From positions 1-6,483 of the forward strand of contig JAISXK010000018.1 of the NCBI GenBank assembly GCA_031270585.1: a DNA stretch of 6,483 nucleotides. Direction: 5' to 3'. This document shows positions 1 through 5,687 of this stretch, piece after piece. Source of the stretch: Clostridiales bacterium (GTDB lineage Bacteria > Bacillota > Clostridia > Christensenellales > CAG-138). Positions within the stretch are counted from its first letter, which is position 1. Each line of letters opens with the position of its first letter. The notes beneath the pieces were generated by a model. It had not been told where the DNA came from and ran no database searches. It saw only the letters and a list, made by a program, of their open reading frames with translations. The translations under genes were made by a program, and so were the position numbers.

Positions 1-47
1 TCATTTCGTTCATGGGTAAACTGCCCATTGATAAATGGCCAATTATT

Positions 48-1862
48 TTATTGCGCCAGCGCATACCCTGCCGCGTTCTTCCCGCAGATGCGGCCATATA
101 CGATGCCGCTCGTCACAGCCGAAACGCCGTCATGCACACCGCCTGTGACTTCGCCGCCGGCGTAGAGGCCGGGGATAACGTTTTCGGTTTTATCCAGCAC
201 CTCGCCCGCCGTGTTGATGCGGATGCCGCCAGCGGTTGTGTGCGCCGTAGGCAGTACCTTGCAGGCGTAGTAGGCGCCCTCGCCAATGGCGGTGTCCATA
301 CCTTTCGTGCGGCCAAACAGCGTATCCTTGCCCGCAGCAACCATGCCGTTCCATTCGTCGACGGTTGTTTGCAGCGTGGCGGCGTCCACATCGATTAGTG
401 TGGCAAGTTGTGCGATTGTGGCGGCCGTCTGGAACTGGCCGGGGCGCATATATACGCTCAGCTGCGCGGCAAACGCCTTAGCGGTGGTTTCGTCAAACAG
501 TACCCAGTAGTGCTTATCCTGCGTATCGGCGACCACCTGTATATGGGCGTCGTCGCCCTTTACAAATATGGTGTCGGATGAATGGTACTCATCCATAAAG
601 CGTCTGCCCCGCTGCGAAACCGCAATAAAGTTATTGACGTTGGTGGGCAATGTGGGACGTATGCGCATAATATCCATGTTCTCAACATCTGCGCCCACAG
701 CGGTCGCCATCACAATGCCGTCGCCCTGGCTGCCGGCGGATGAGTTTGTGCCAATGCCCCGCAAGCGCGGGTCGTACTGCGCTACCATTTCGTTGTTGGA
801 CGCGAAGTTGCCCGTAGCGATTACGGTGGCTCCGGCGCTGATCACATATTCCTGGCCGCTCTTTGGCTCTTTAGCCTTGGCGCCGGTTACCGCCCCGTTT
901 TCGTCGGTCAGTAACTCATAGCCGCAGGTGCCGGTGTAAAGGGTTACGTTATGAAGCGTGCCGATCTCGTTGATCATGGGTTGCACGATATTTTGCCCGG
1001 CGGGACCTTGCGCGGGGCGGTGCGCGCGCTCAACAGGGCTGCCGTGGCCGGCGACCTGCATGCTCATATCCGCGCCGAGTTCCGCAAGAAAATCCACCGC
1101 AGCGGCGGATTCGTTCACCATGGTGCGCAGCAGCTCATCGTTGCGGTAGGTAACGCCGCGCGATTTGATAAAATCGAAAAAATCCTCAGGCTTATCGTCT
1201 ATACCGTTGGCCTGCTGAAACCGCGTACCGGCGCCTTCAATGCCGCCTCCCGCGCGCCCGGTGTCGCCGCCCAGATAATCCATCCACTCGATCAGCACAA
1301 CATTGGCGTTTTTGCGCGCCGCTTCGATGGTGGCGGAAAGGCCGGCGCCGCCGCCGCCGATAACCAATACATCCGCAGTCAGTTCTATGGGCGCGTCGGC
1401 GCTCTTATCCTTCACCGCCGTGCCCTCCTTCAATTTGGCGATATCGGCGCCCGCTTCTTCAAGAGCTTTGCCAACAGCGTTGATGATGGTGGCGCTGGTG
1501 ATTGTAGCTCCCGTCACGGTATCCACCGCCAAAGACTGCGCCTCGATGATGCGCGCCGGCATCATCGCCACGGCGTTTAATCCAACGCCCACGGATTCCG
1601 CGTGCTCACCCACGGTGATGTTGGTGATGGCGTTTTTGCTCACCGTAACGCTCACCGTTAAATCAGCGTTGTAACCGCGCGCTGTGGCGCTATAGGCGCC
1701 CGCAATATAGCCGCCGGCCGCTTCCCCATTCGCGCCGGGCTGCGCGGGTTGATCCGTCGGGGAAACATTTGGCTCTGTTGACGGAGCGCTGCAGGCGAAA
1801 AACGCGCTCATGGCGACAAGAACAGCTATCAATAATACAAATGTTTTTACGGTTTTGTTCAT
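48..1862 (-). CDS. Extracytosolic FMN/FAD flavoprotein reductase (fumarate reductase/flavocytochrome c superfamily), lipoprotein
   Basis: This 604-residue protein probably passes electrons to a small organic acceptor on the outer face of the membrane. Seen in sequence: a basic N-terminus and hydrophobic stretch (residues 3-22) followed by C24 suggest a lipoprotein signal, although FFAC is not an ideal lipobox. An FMN-binding domain follows (about 50-140) with DTVTGAT at 114-120, the ApbE-type flavinylation motif, T120 being the expected FMN attachment site. An FAD_binding_2 domain spans about 163-604, with the dinucleotide fold VIGGGGAGLSA (167-177), GGDTGRAGGGIEGAG (198-212), RAHRP (279-283), GRRFMDE (419-425), AHTTAGG (540-546) and GLYAGGEVTGG (565-575). 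There is no CXXCH haem motif, so FMN likely feeds FAD. Several catalytic residues of true fumarate reductases look replaced (see findings), so the substrate is unknown. AGGAGG lies 5 nt before the ATG, which fixes the start. No apbE or electron-donor gene is visible in the window. Confidence 0.93.
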   Translation of the reverse strand: MNKTVKTFVLLIAVLVAMSAFFACSAPSTEPNVSPTDQPAQPGANGEAAGGYIAGAYSATARGYNADLTVSVTVSKNAITNITVGEHAESVGVGLNAVAMMPARIIEAQSLAVDTVTGATITSATIINAVGKALEEAGADIAKLKEGTAVKDKSADAPIELTADVLVIGGGGAGLSATIEAARKNANVVLIEWMDYLGGDTGRAGGGIEGAGTRFQQANGIDDKPEDFFDFIKSRGVTYRNDELLRTMVNESAAAVDFLAELGADMSMQVAGHGSPVERAHRPAQGPAGQNIVQPMINEIGTLHNVTLYTGTCGYELLTDENGAVTGAKAKEPKSGQEYVISAGATVIATGNFASNNEMVAQYDPRLRGIGTNSSAGSQGDGIVMATAVGADVENMDIMRIRPTLPTNVNNFIAVSQRGRRFMDEYHSSDTIFVKGDDAHIQVVADTQDKHYWVLFDETTAKAFAAQLSVYMRPGQFQTAATIAQLATLIDVDAATLQTTVDEWNGMVAAGKDTLFGRTKGMDTAIGEGAYYACKVLPTAHTTAGGIRINTAGEVLDKTENVIPGLYAGGEVTGGVHDGVSAVTSGIVYGRICGKNAAGYALAQ

Positions 1863-1890
1863 AGTATCCTCCTAAGTGTATTCGTTGCCG

Positions 1891-1910
1891 CGCCGGGTGC
1901 TTCCCCGGCG
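1891..1910 (-). repeat. GC-rich inverted repeat at the reductase mRNA 5' end
   Basis: CGCCGGG (1891-1897) and CCCGGCG (1904-1910) are perfect 7-bp arms around a 6-nt loop. With the promoter placed at 1920-1948, the transcript would start near 1912, so this hairpin would sit almost at the very 5' end of the reductase mRNA and about 30 nt before the AGGAGG site. A 5'-terminal stem would be expected to stabilise the mRNA. Alternatively, as DNA, it could be an operator just downstream of the start point. The pairing is seen; the role is inference. Confidence 0.5.
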
Positions 1911-1919
1911 GCAAAAACC

Positions 1920-1948
1920 AATATAACATAAACGCAAGAGCGTGGCAA
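1920..1948 (-). promoter_or_regulatory. Predicted sigma-A promoter of the flavoprotein reductase
   Basis: On the minus strand TTGCCA (1943-1948, 5 of 6 to consensus) and TATATT (1920-1925, 5 of 6) are separated by exactly 17 bp. Transcription would begin near 1912, giving a leader of about 50 nt before the ATG at 1862. Together with the trpS terminator upstream, this makes the reductase an independent transcription unit. Confidence 0.6.
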
Positions 1949-2070
1949 AGAGCAATAATTCCAAATAAACCATAATTTTCAAATGAATTTTGCACGCCAG
2001 GAGAGCCGTGTTTTTACTGCCCGCAGGGTTTAGCGCCTTGATTATCGGCTTCGCAACCGGCTCCATACAG

Positions 2071-2115
2071 AAAAAATATGAGAAAAGGCGGCCGCTTATG
2101 CGCCGCAGCCGCCTT
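2071..2115 (-). terminator. Rho-independent terminator of trpS
   Basis: AAGGCGGC (2085-2092) and GCCGCCTT (2108-2115) form an 8-bp GC-rich stem, with a further small CGC/GCG stem inside the loop (2093-2095 with 2100-2102). Read on the minus strand, the stem is followed by TTTTCTCATATTTTTT (2086 down to 2071). It begins 31 bp after the trpS stop codon at 2146, in the right orientation to end that transcript. Confidence 0.75.
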
Positions 2116-2145
2116 ACGCCCTTAAAAAATATATCATATAGGTTA

Positions 2146-3141
2146 TCAGCAATAAAAACCTATGCACGCATTCACGCGCTTTAACGTTGCGGCTGCCACG
2201 GCGGTGGCCTTCTCCACGCCGTCGTTGATGGTTTTGGTCAAATAGGCTTCATCCGCTAGCACGTCGCAGAAACGCTTTTGCAGCGGTTCCAGCGCCCCTA
2301 TCACGGCGTCGGCGGCGGCCTTTTTCAAATACCCATAGCCCTTGCCGGCAAACGCGTTAACGGCTTCTTCCACGCTTACATTGGCGCAGTTGCTGTATAT
2401 GGAAAGCAGGTTGGACACGCCGGGACGCTTTTCCTCATCATAAGCGATGATGTTTTCGCTGTCGGTCACGGCGCGTTTGCATTTTTTCAATATAACGTCG
2501 GGCTTGTCCAGCAGGGCGATGTAGGCGTTTTCATTGTCGTCGGATTTGCTCATCTTTTTGGTAGGATCCTGCAAGCTCATAATTTTTCCGCCCACCTTGG
2601 GGATGTAGGGCTCGGGTACCACAAACGCTTCGCCAAAAGCGTTGTTGAAGCGTATGGCGATATCGCGTGTGATCTCCAGATGCTGCTTTTGATCCGCGCC
2701 CACCGGCACAAGGTGCGCCTGATATAAAAGTATATCCGCCGCCATCAGCACGGGATAGGTGTATAGCCCGGCGTTGATATTGTCGGCATGGCGGGTGGCC
2801 TTATCCTTAAATTGCGTCATGCGGTTCAGCTCGCCAAGATACGTGTTGCAGTTGAGTATCCAGGCAAGCTCGGCATGCTCATGTACACGCGATTGTATGA
2901 ACAGGGTGGAGCGCGCGGGCTCGATGCCGCAGGCAATCAAAAGCGCCAGTGTCTCCAAAGTGCGGCGGCGCAGCGCGGCAGGATCTTGCTTTACGGTGAT
3001 GGCATGCATGTTGACCACGCAATAATAGGCGTCGAATTCATCCTGCATAGCGGCCCAGTTGCGCAACGCGCCGATATAGTTGCCCAGCGTTAACCCGCCG
3101 GAAGGCTGAATGCCGCTTAAAACCGATTTTTTTGCCGACAT
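2146..3141 (-). CDS. trpS: Tryptophanyl-tRNA synthetase
   Basis: This cytoplasmic class I aminoacyl-tRNA synthetase activates tryptophan with ATP and charges tRNA-Trp. The 331-residue length is typical for bacterial TrpS. The class I HIGH-type motif appears in its usual TrpS form, PSGGLTLGN (13-21), and the second signature is KMSKS at 196-200 within DPTKKMSKSD. Other familiar blocks are LGELNRMTQFKDK (102-114), YPVLMAADILLY (129-140), PVGADQKQHLE (146-156) and FGEAFVVPEPYIPK (169-182). The start is supported by AAGGAG 6 nt upstream of the ATG. It has its own promoter and terminator. The predicted leader is only about 27 nt, too short for a T-box, so tryptophan-dependent antitermination of the kind common in Firmicutes synthetase genes is not evident here. 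Confidence 0.98.
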   Translation of the reverse strand: MSAKKSVLSGIQPSGGLTLGNYIGALRNWAAMQDEFDAYYCVVNMHAITVKQDPAALRRRTLETLALLIACGIEPARSTLFIQSRVHEHAELAWILNCNTYLGELNRMTQFKDKATRHADNINAGLYTYPVLMAADILLYQAHLVPVGADQKQHLEITRDIAIRFNNAFGEAFVVPEPYIPKVGGKIMSLQDPTKKMSKSDDNENAYIALLDKPDVILKKCKRAVTDSENIIAYDEEKRPGVSNLLSIYSNCANVSVEEAVNAFAGKGYGYLKKAAADAVIGALEPLQKRFCDVLADEAYLTKTINDGVEKATAVAAATLKRVNACIGFYC

Positions 3142-3144
3142 AGT

Positions 3145-3254
3145 ATGCTCCTTTTTTCAATGAAATGCACTATCATTATACCGGCAGGCGAACCCGTTTG
3201 CAATCGCGGCGGACGGGTAACCCGCGCGTATTTCCGGGGAAATGCTCCTTTTTT
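3145..3254 (-). repeat. Exact 13-bp direct repeat flanking the amidase-trpS gap (orphan RBS)
   Basis: ATGCTCCTTTTTT occurs at 3145-3157 and again at 3242-3254. On the coding strand each copy reads AAAAAAGGAGCAT. The copy at 3145-3157 is the trpS ribosome binding site. The other overlaps the amidase stop codon and has no ATG after it, so it is an orphan site. Between the copies lie a 14-bp inverted repeat ATTTCC-GG-GGAAAT (3230-3243), a short CGGGT-A-ACCCG repeat (3214-3224) and the trpS promoter. Confidence 0.6.
3175..3203 (-). promoter_or_regulatory. Predicted sigma-A promoter of trpS
   Basis: The minus strand carries a perfect TATAAT (3175-3180), 17 bp downstream of TTGCAA (3198-3203, 4 of 6 to TTGACA). 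Transcription would start near 3168, about 27 nt before the trpS ATG. The promoter lies in the 111-bp gap after the amidase gene, so trpS need not depend on transcription from upstream. Confidence 0.7.
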
Positions 3255-4281
3255 ATCGCTTCGCCTCGAAATAGCGCACAATGCCCTGATATATGCCCTC
3301 GGCCATGGCGCGTTGAAACGCCTTGTCGGATAATTTGTAATCCTCGGATTCGTTTGTCATATGGCCCATCTCAATATTGACTATGGGGCGCTCGCACCAG
3401 TTAAAGCCGGTCTGGTCGCCGCGCACGGTGATGCCTTTTTCGATGCCTATGCCGGTGTGCGCGCCGTAGCTTTCCAATATCAGCCCGGCGGCAAGTTTGC
3501 AATCGCTTAAACGGGGGTTGGATTTGGGGATCAGCATAAACGCGCCCGTTACCGAAGCGTCGGCGGAACCGTTGCAGTGCAGCCGCACGCCCAGATCTAC
3601 CAATTTATCGTTAAAGAGTATGGCGCGCTCGGCGTTACTGATGTTGACGCCGGCGGTTTCCCGCGTCATAATCACGGTAGCGCCCGCGTCCTTTAGCATG
3701 TCGCGCAGGTGCAATCCCACATTGAGATTGACCTCATGCTCCTTCGTGCCGGTAAAGCGGCCATATGTGCCGGAGGAGACCTTTTTTTTCATCTCTGAGG
3801 AACCGGGCGCCACGGGCTCGGTTTCGGAATTGCTTTTGAGTTGATGCCCAGGGTCAAGCCCTATCACCGTGCCGGAAAGCGGTCGGCCTGTGATAGACAC
3901 CGCTTGAGGCGTGGCGCCGGTGGCAGGGGTTTGCGTAACGGCCGGTGTCTCTGTGATGGCCGGTGTCTCTGTGATGGCCGGTGTCGCCGTGATGGCCGGT
4001 GTCGCCGTGATGGCTGGTGTCGCCGTGATGGCCGGTGTTGGCGTAGCCGCAGCTATGCTTGCGGCGGCGGGCGCTGTGGCGCCTATACCGGCGGAGCCCC
4101 GCGCGGATGCGGTTGCTGCGGCGCGCATGGCGGGGGTTGGCGCCGGGATGTATGCCGTAAGCGTTGCGGGGGCGGGGGTGGTTTCGCCCGCCCGGTTTGT
4201 TATGGGGTCGCCCAGCGCCATGGCCGCCACGACGACGACCGCAATGGCCAGGCATACGATAATAAAAATTTTCCGGCCCAT
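3253..4281 (-). CDS. Membrane-anchored N-acetylmuramoyl-L-alanine amidase (Amidase_3 family)
   Basis: This protein is expected to cleave the bond between N-acetylmuramic acid and L-alanine in peptidoglycan outside the membrane, using zinc. The 342 residues comprise a single N-terminal hydrophobic helix (about 5-23: signal anchor or uncleaved signal), a long Ala/Pro/Thr linker (about 31-135) with hexapeptide repeats of the type PAITAT/PAITET, and a catalytic domain (about 138-340). Family zinc-binding and catalytic positions are visible: H146 in LDPGH, E181 in KEHEVNL, H235 in RLHCNGS and the general-base glutamate E304 in NIEMGHMTN. There is no LysM, SH3 or other recognisable wall-binding module, so the linker and anchor probably position it in the wall. 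GGGAG lies 6 nt before the ATG. It lies 70 bp after the ZIP gene on the same strand and may share its transcript. The family call is firm; the cellular role (division, sporulation or turnover) is open. Confidence 0.93.
   Translation of the reverse strand: MGRKIFIIVCLAIAVVVVAAMALGDPITNRAGETTPAPATLTAYIPAPTPAMRAAATASARGSAGIGATAPAAASIAAATPTPAITATPAITATPAITATPAITETPAITETPAVTQTPATGATPQAVSITGRPLSGTVIGLDPGHQLKSNSETEPVAPGSSEMKKKVSSGTYGRFTGTKEHEVNLNVGLHLRDMLKDAGATVIMTRETAGVNISNAERAILFNDKLVDLGVRLHCNGSADASVTGAFMLIPKSNPRLSDCKLAAGLILESYGAHTGIGIEKGITVRGDQTGFNWCERPIVNIEMGHMTNESEDYKLSDKAFQRAMAEGIYQGIVRYFEAKR
3941..4030 (-). repeat. Five 18-bp tandem repeats in the amidase linker
   Basis: Units at 3941-3958, 3959-3976, 3977-3994, 3995-4012 and 4013-4030 follow GCCGGTGTCNCYGTGATG with very few differences: two units have TCT and three have GCC in the middle, and one has a single C-to-T change. 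A degenerate sixth unit follows at 4031-4048. Each encodes one Pro-Ala-Ile-Thr-(Ala/Glu)-Thr hexapeptide. Because 18 is a multiple of three, gain or loss of units would change linker length without a frameshift. Confidence 0.95.
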
Positions 4282-4298
4282 ACCAATCTCCCATAAGT

Positions 4299-4332
4299 AT
4301 ATGCACGCTATGCATTGGCATAGTGTGCATAT
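4299..4332. repeat. 34-bp near-perfect inverted repeat between the ZIP and amidase genes
   Basis: Arms ATATGCACGCTATGC (4299-4313) and GCATAGTGTGCATAT (4318-4332) pair over 15 positions with one mismatch (G4307 against T4324) around a 4-nt centre, ATTG. The repeat fills about half of the 70-bp gap and ends 17 bp before the amidase ATG, just upstream of its GGGAG site. No U tract follows on the minus strand, so it is not a standard terminator for the ZIP gene. It could be an operator, an mRNA-processing hairpin or an attenuating stem. Confidence 0.85.
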
Positions 4333-4351
4333 CCGCAGACACTTTTTGAAA

Positions 4352-5116
4352 TTAAGCGATGACCATGGTCAGCGGCATCAGGCAGACGCCCGACAAGACT
4401 GAAAATAGCGCCAGCCGCGTATAGCCGTATTGGCGCGACGCGGGCAAAAGTTCTTCCAGCGCGATGTAGAGCATAATGCCCACCACAACCGCGAACGCCG
4501 CGCCCATGATCACGTCATTTAAGTACGGGCGCAAAAACAGGTATGCCAGCAGCGCGCCTATGGGCTCGGATACGCCCGACACAAATGTATAGAATATGGC
4601 GCGCTTCCTGCTGCCGGTGGCGTAATACACCGGCATGGCCACCGTAATGCCCTCGGGTATGTTGTGCAGCGCGATGGCCAGCGCCACCGACACGCCCAGC
4701 GCGGCGTCGTTCAAGCCCGCCATAAACGTGGCGATGCCTTCGGGGAAGTTATGCACAGCGATGGCCAGCATAGACATGGCGCCAAGCCTATACATATTGC
4801 CATGGTTTTTTTCGCCCTTGCTGTCATGCTCGTGCGGCACCAGCATATCAAGCCCCGCAGCGATCAGCACCCCGCCAATGAGCGCAAGCACGGCATAGAG
4901 CACGCCAAGCTGCTCGCCCATTACGGAGGAAAACGCCCTCACCGCCGTGGGGAACATCTCTATAAAGGATATGCTGATCATCACACCGGCGGCAAAGCCA
5001 AGCGCGGCCGTAACCAGCTTTTCGCTGTTGCCGCGCACAAACACGATCAACGCGCCAAGCACGGTGGAAAGGCCGGCGGCCGCCGCTATAATCAACGCGA
5101 ATACGGCACTGTCCAT
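4352..5116 (-). CDS. ZIP family divalent metal transporter (ZupT/GufA-like)
   Basis: This inner-membrane protein probably imports zinc or another divalent metal (iron, manganese). It has 254 residues with about eight hydrophobic segments. The two ZIP signature helices are clear: HNFPEG at 122-127 and HNIPEG at 151-156, which form the binuclear metal site in characterised ZIPs. Other conserved blocks are GFAAGVMISISFIEM (40-54), SGVSEPIGA (180-188) and ALEELLP (219-225). The loop before the fourth helix contains HEHDSKGEKNHGN (95-107), a short histidine- and acid-containing cytoplasmic loop of the kind proposed to sense or hand over metal in this family. AGGAG lies 8 nt before the ATG, which supports the start. 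It is transcribed divergently from zapA and precedes the amidase on the same strand. Metal specificity cannot be read from the sequence. No clear Zur or Fur box was recognised upstream. Confidence 0.95.
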   Translation of the reverse strand: MDSAVFALIIAAAAGLSTVLGALIVFVRGNSEKLVTAALGFAAGVMISISFIEMFPTAVRAFSSVMGEQLGVLYAVLALIGGVLIAAGLDMLVPHEHDSKGEKNHGNMYRLGAMSMLAIAVHNFPEGIATFMAGLNDAALGVSVALAIALHNIPEGITVAMPVYYATGSRKRAIFYTFVSGVSEPIGALLAYLFLRPYLNDVIMGAAFAVVVGIMLYIALEELLPASRQYGYTRLALFSVLSGVCLMPLTMVIA

Positions 5117-5181
5117 AGGGGTTGCTCCTTCATGTAAATGTGGCGGCGGGCGCCGCGAATTTATGCTCGTGGCGCGCGCCT

Positions 5182-5203
5182 TTGTATCAATCCGATTGTA
5201 TCA
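5182..5203 (-). promoter_or_regulatory. Candidate extended -10 promoter of the ZIP gene with an 8-bp direct repeat
   Basis: On the minus strand TGATACAAT (5195-5203) matches an extended -10 (TGnTAnAAT). No good -35 lies at the usual distance. The octamer TTGTATCA is present twice on the plus strand, at 5196-5203 and 5182-5189, a 14-bp period. One copy overlaps the proposed -10 and the other the expected start of transcription near 5188. The predicted leader of about 70 nt also carries a small GCGGC/GCCGC hairpin (5143-5156) before the ribosome binding site. Confidence 0.4.
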
Positions 5204-5275
5204 CATATTGCGGCAAACGAAAATAGCGCGCACCCTGCCGCGCGGCTGGCTTCTTTATTTACGCCCCATATAGCC

Positions 5276-5304
5276 TTGCATGCGCGCGCTTGTTTATGTA
5301 TACT
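5276..5304 (+). promoter_or_regulatory. Candidate promoter of zapA
   Basis: TATACT (5299-5304, 5 of 6 to consensus) lies 17 bp after TTGCAT (5276-5281, which matches only the TTG). Transcription would start near 5311, placing the AGGGGAGGG ribosome binding site (5312-5320) at the very 5' end of the message. The -10 is good and the -35 weak. Confidence 0.45.
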
Positions 5305-5330
5305 GATAAAAAGGGGAGGGCGTTGACAGT

Positions 5331-5687
5331 ATGGAAGTAACGCGCGCAACGGTAGAGGTGGCAGGCCAGACAATACGCCTTCGCGGTAAAGAGGATGAAG
5401 CATATATCAAAGAGGTTGCGGCGTATGTTGATGAAAAGGTCAACGCGCTGCAACAGGCGCACCCCGCCTTGAGTACCAGCAACTGCGTGGTGCTGACGGC
5501 TATCAACATTGCGGATGAACTGTTTAAGCTGCGCCGGCAATATGCCGAGCTTGATCGCCGTATAGACGAATTGCGACAGATCAACCATGAATCAAAAACG
5601 CCCGTGCGTAAAAGCGGCGGCGCCAAAGCGCCCGTAAAACACCCTTTTGAAGAGCGCGGGCATGCGTTCAGGCAAGAGGAGCTTTAA
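5331..5687 (+). CDS. zapA: Cell division protein ZapA
   Basis: ZapA binds FtsZ in the cytoplasm and promotes bundling of protofilaments in the Z ring. The 118 residues show the family pattern: an N-terminal globular part with TVEVAGQTIRLRG (7-19), the helix EDEAYIKEVAAYVDEKVNAL (21-40), the hallmark VLTAINIADELFKL (54-67), then a charged coiled-coil-prone helix to about residue 84. Beyond that is a basic, disordered-looking tail (about 86-118) longer than in minimal ZapA proteins. The ATG at 5331 is the only suitable in-frame start. GGAGG at 5315-5319 is 11 nt away, a rather long spacing. In many Firmicutes zapA sits beside pheT, mutS2 or a U32 peptidase gene; none is present here, and what follows is a stretch without a clear gene. 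Confidence 0.93.
   Translation: MEVTRATVEVAGQTIRLRGKEDEAYIKEVAAYVDEKVNALQQAHPALSTSNCVVLTAINIADELFKLRRQYAELDRRIDELRQINHESKTPVRKSGGAKAPVKHPFEERGHAFRQEEL

Noticed and set aside
12..28. ATGGG/CCCAT inverted repeat just downstream of the reductase stop codon, as a terminator
   Set aside because: The stem is only 5 bp with a 7-nt loop and no U tract follows on the minus strand. The true terminator may lie beyond the window.
1690..1995. 101-codon minus-strand ORF starting with GTG and overlapping the reductase gene
   Set aside because: It has no ribosome binding site, and most of it is an alternative frame over the reductase promoter, leader and signal-peptide region.
1872..2066. 64-codon minus-strand ORF with a hydrophobic segment, upstream of the reductase
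   Set aside because: It has no ribosome binding site, it begins next to the T-rich tail of the trpS terminator, and it runs through the reductase promoter and 5' hairpin.
3230..3243. ATTTCC-GG-GGAAAT as the amidase terminator
   Set aside because: As RNA it forms only about a 5-bp stem with a 4-nt loop and is followed by ACGCGCGGG rather than a U tract.
3142..3252. T-box or trp leader-peptide control of trpS
   Set aside because: The predicted leader is about 27 nt, with no T-box sequence and no run of Trp codons.
3941..4030. CRISPR array
   Set aside because: The 18-bp units are head-to-tail without spacers and lie inside a coding frame.
3841..4402. Plus-strand and alternative-frame ORFs rich in Gly/Arg/Cys or Ala/Val/Met repeats across the amidase linker
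   Set aside because: They are other-frame readings of the 18-bp tandem repeat and GC-rich linker, and the amidase frame is clearly the real one.
5294..5626. Minus-strand ORFs opposite zapA
   Set aside because: They are antisense shadows, and the plus-strand frame carries the unmistakable ZapA signature.
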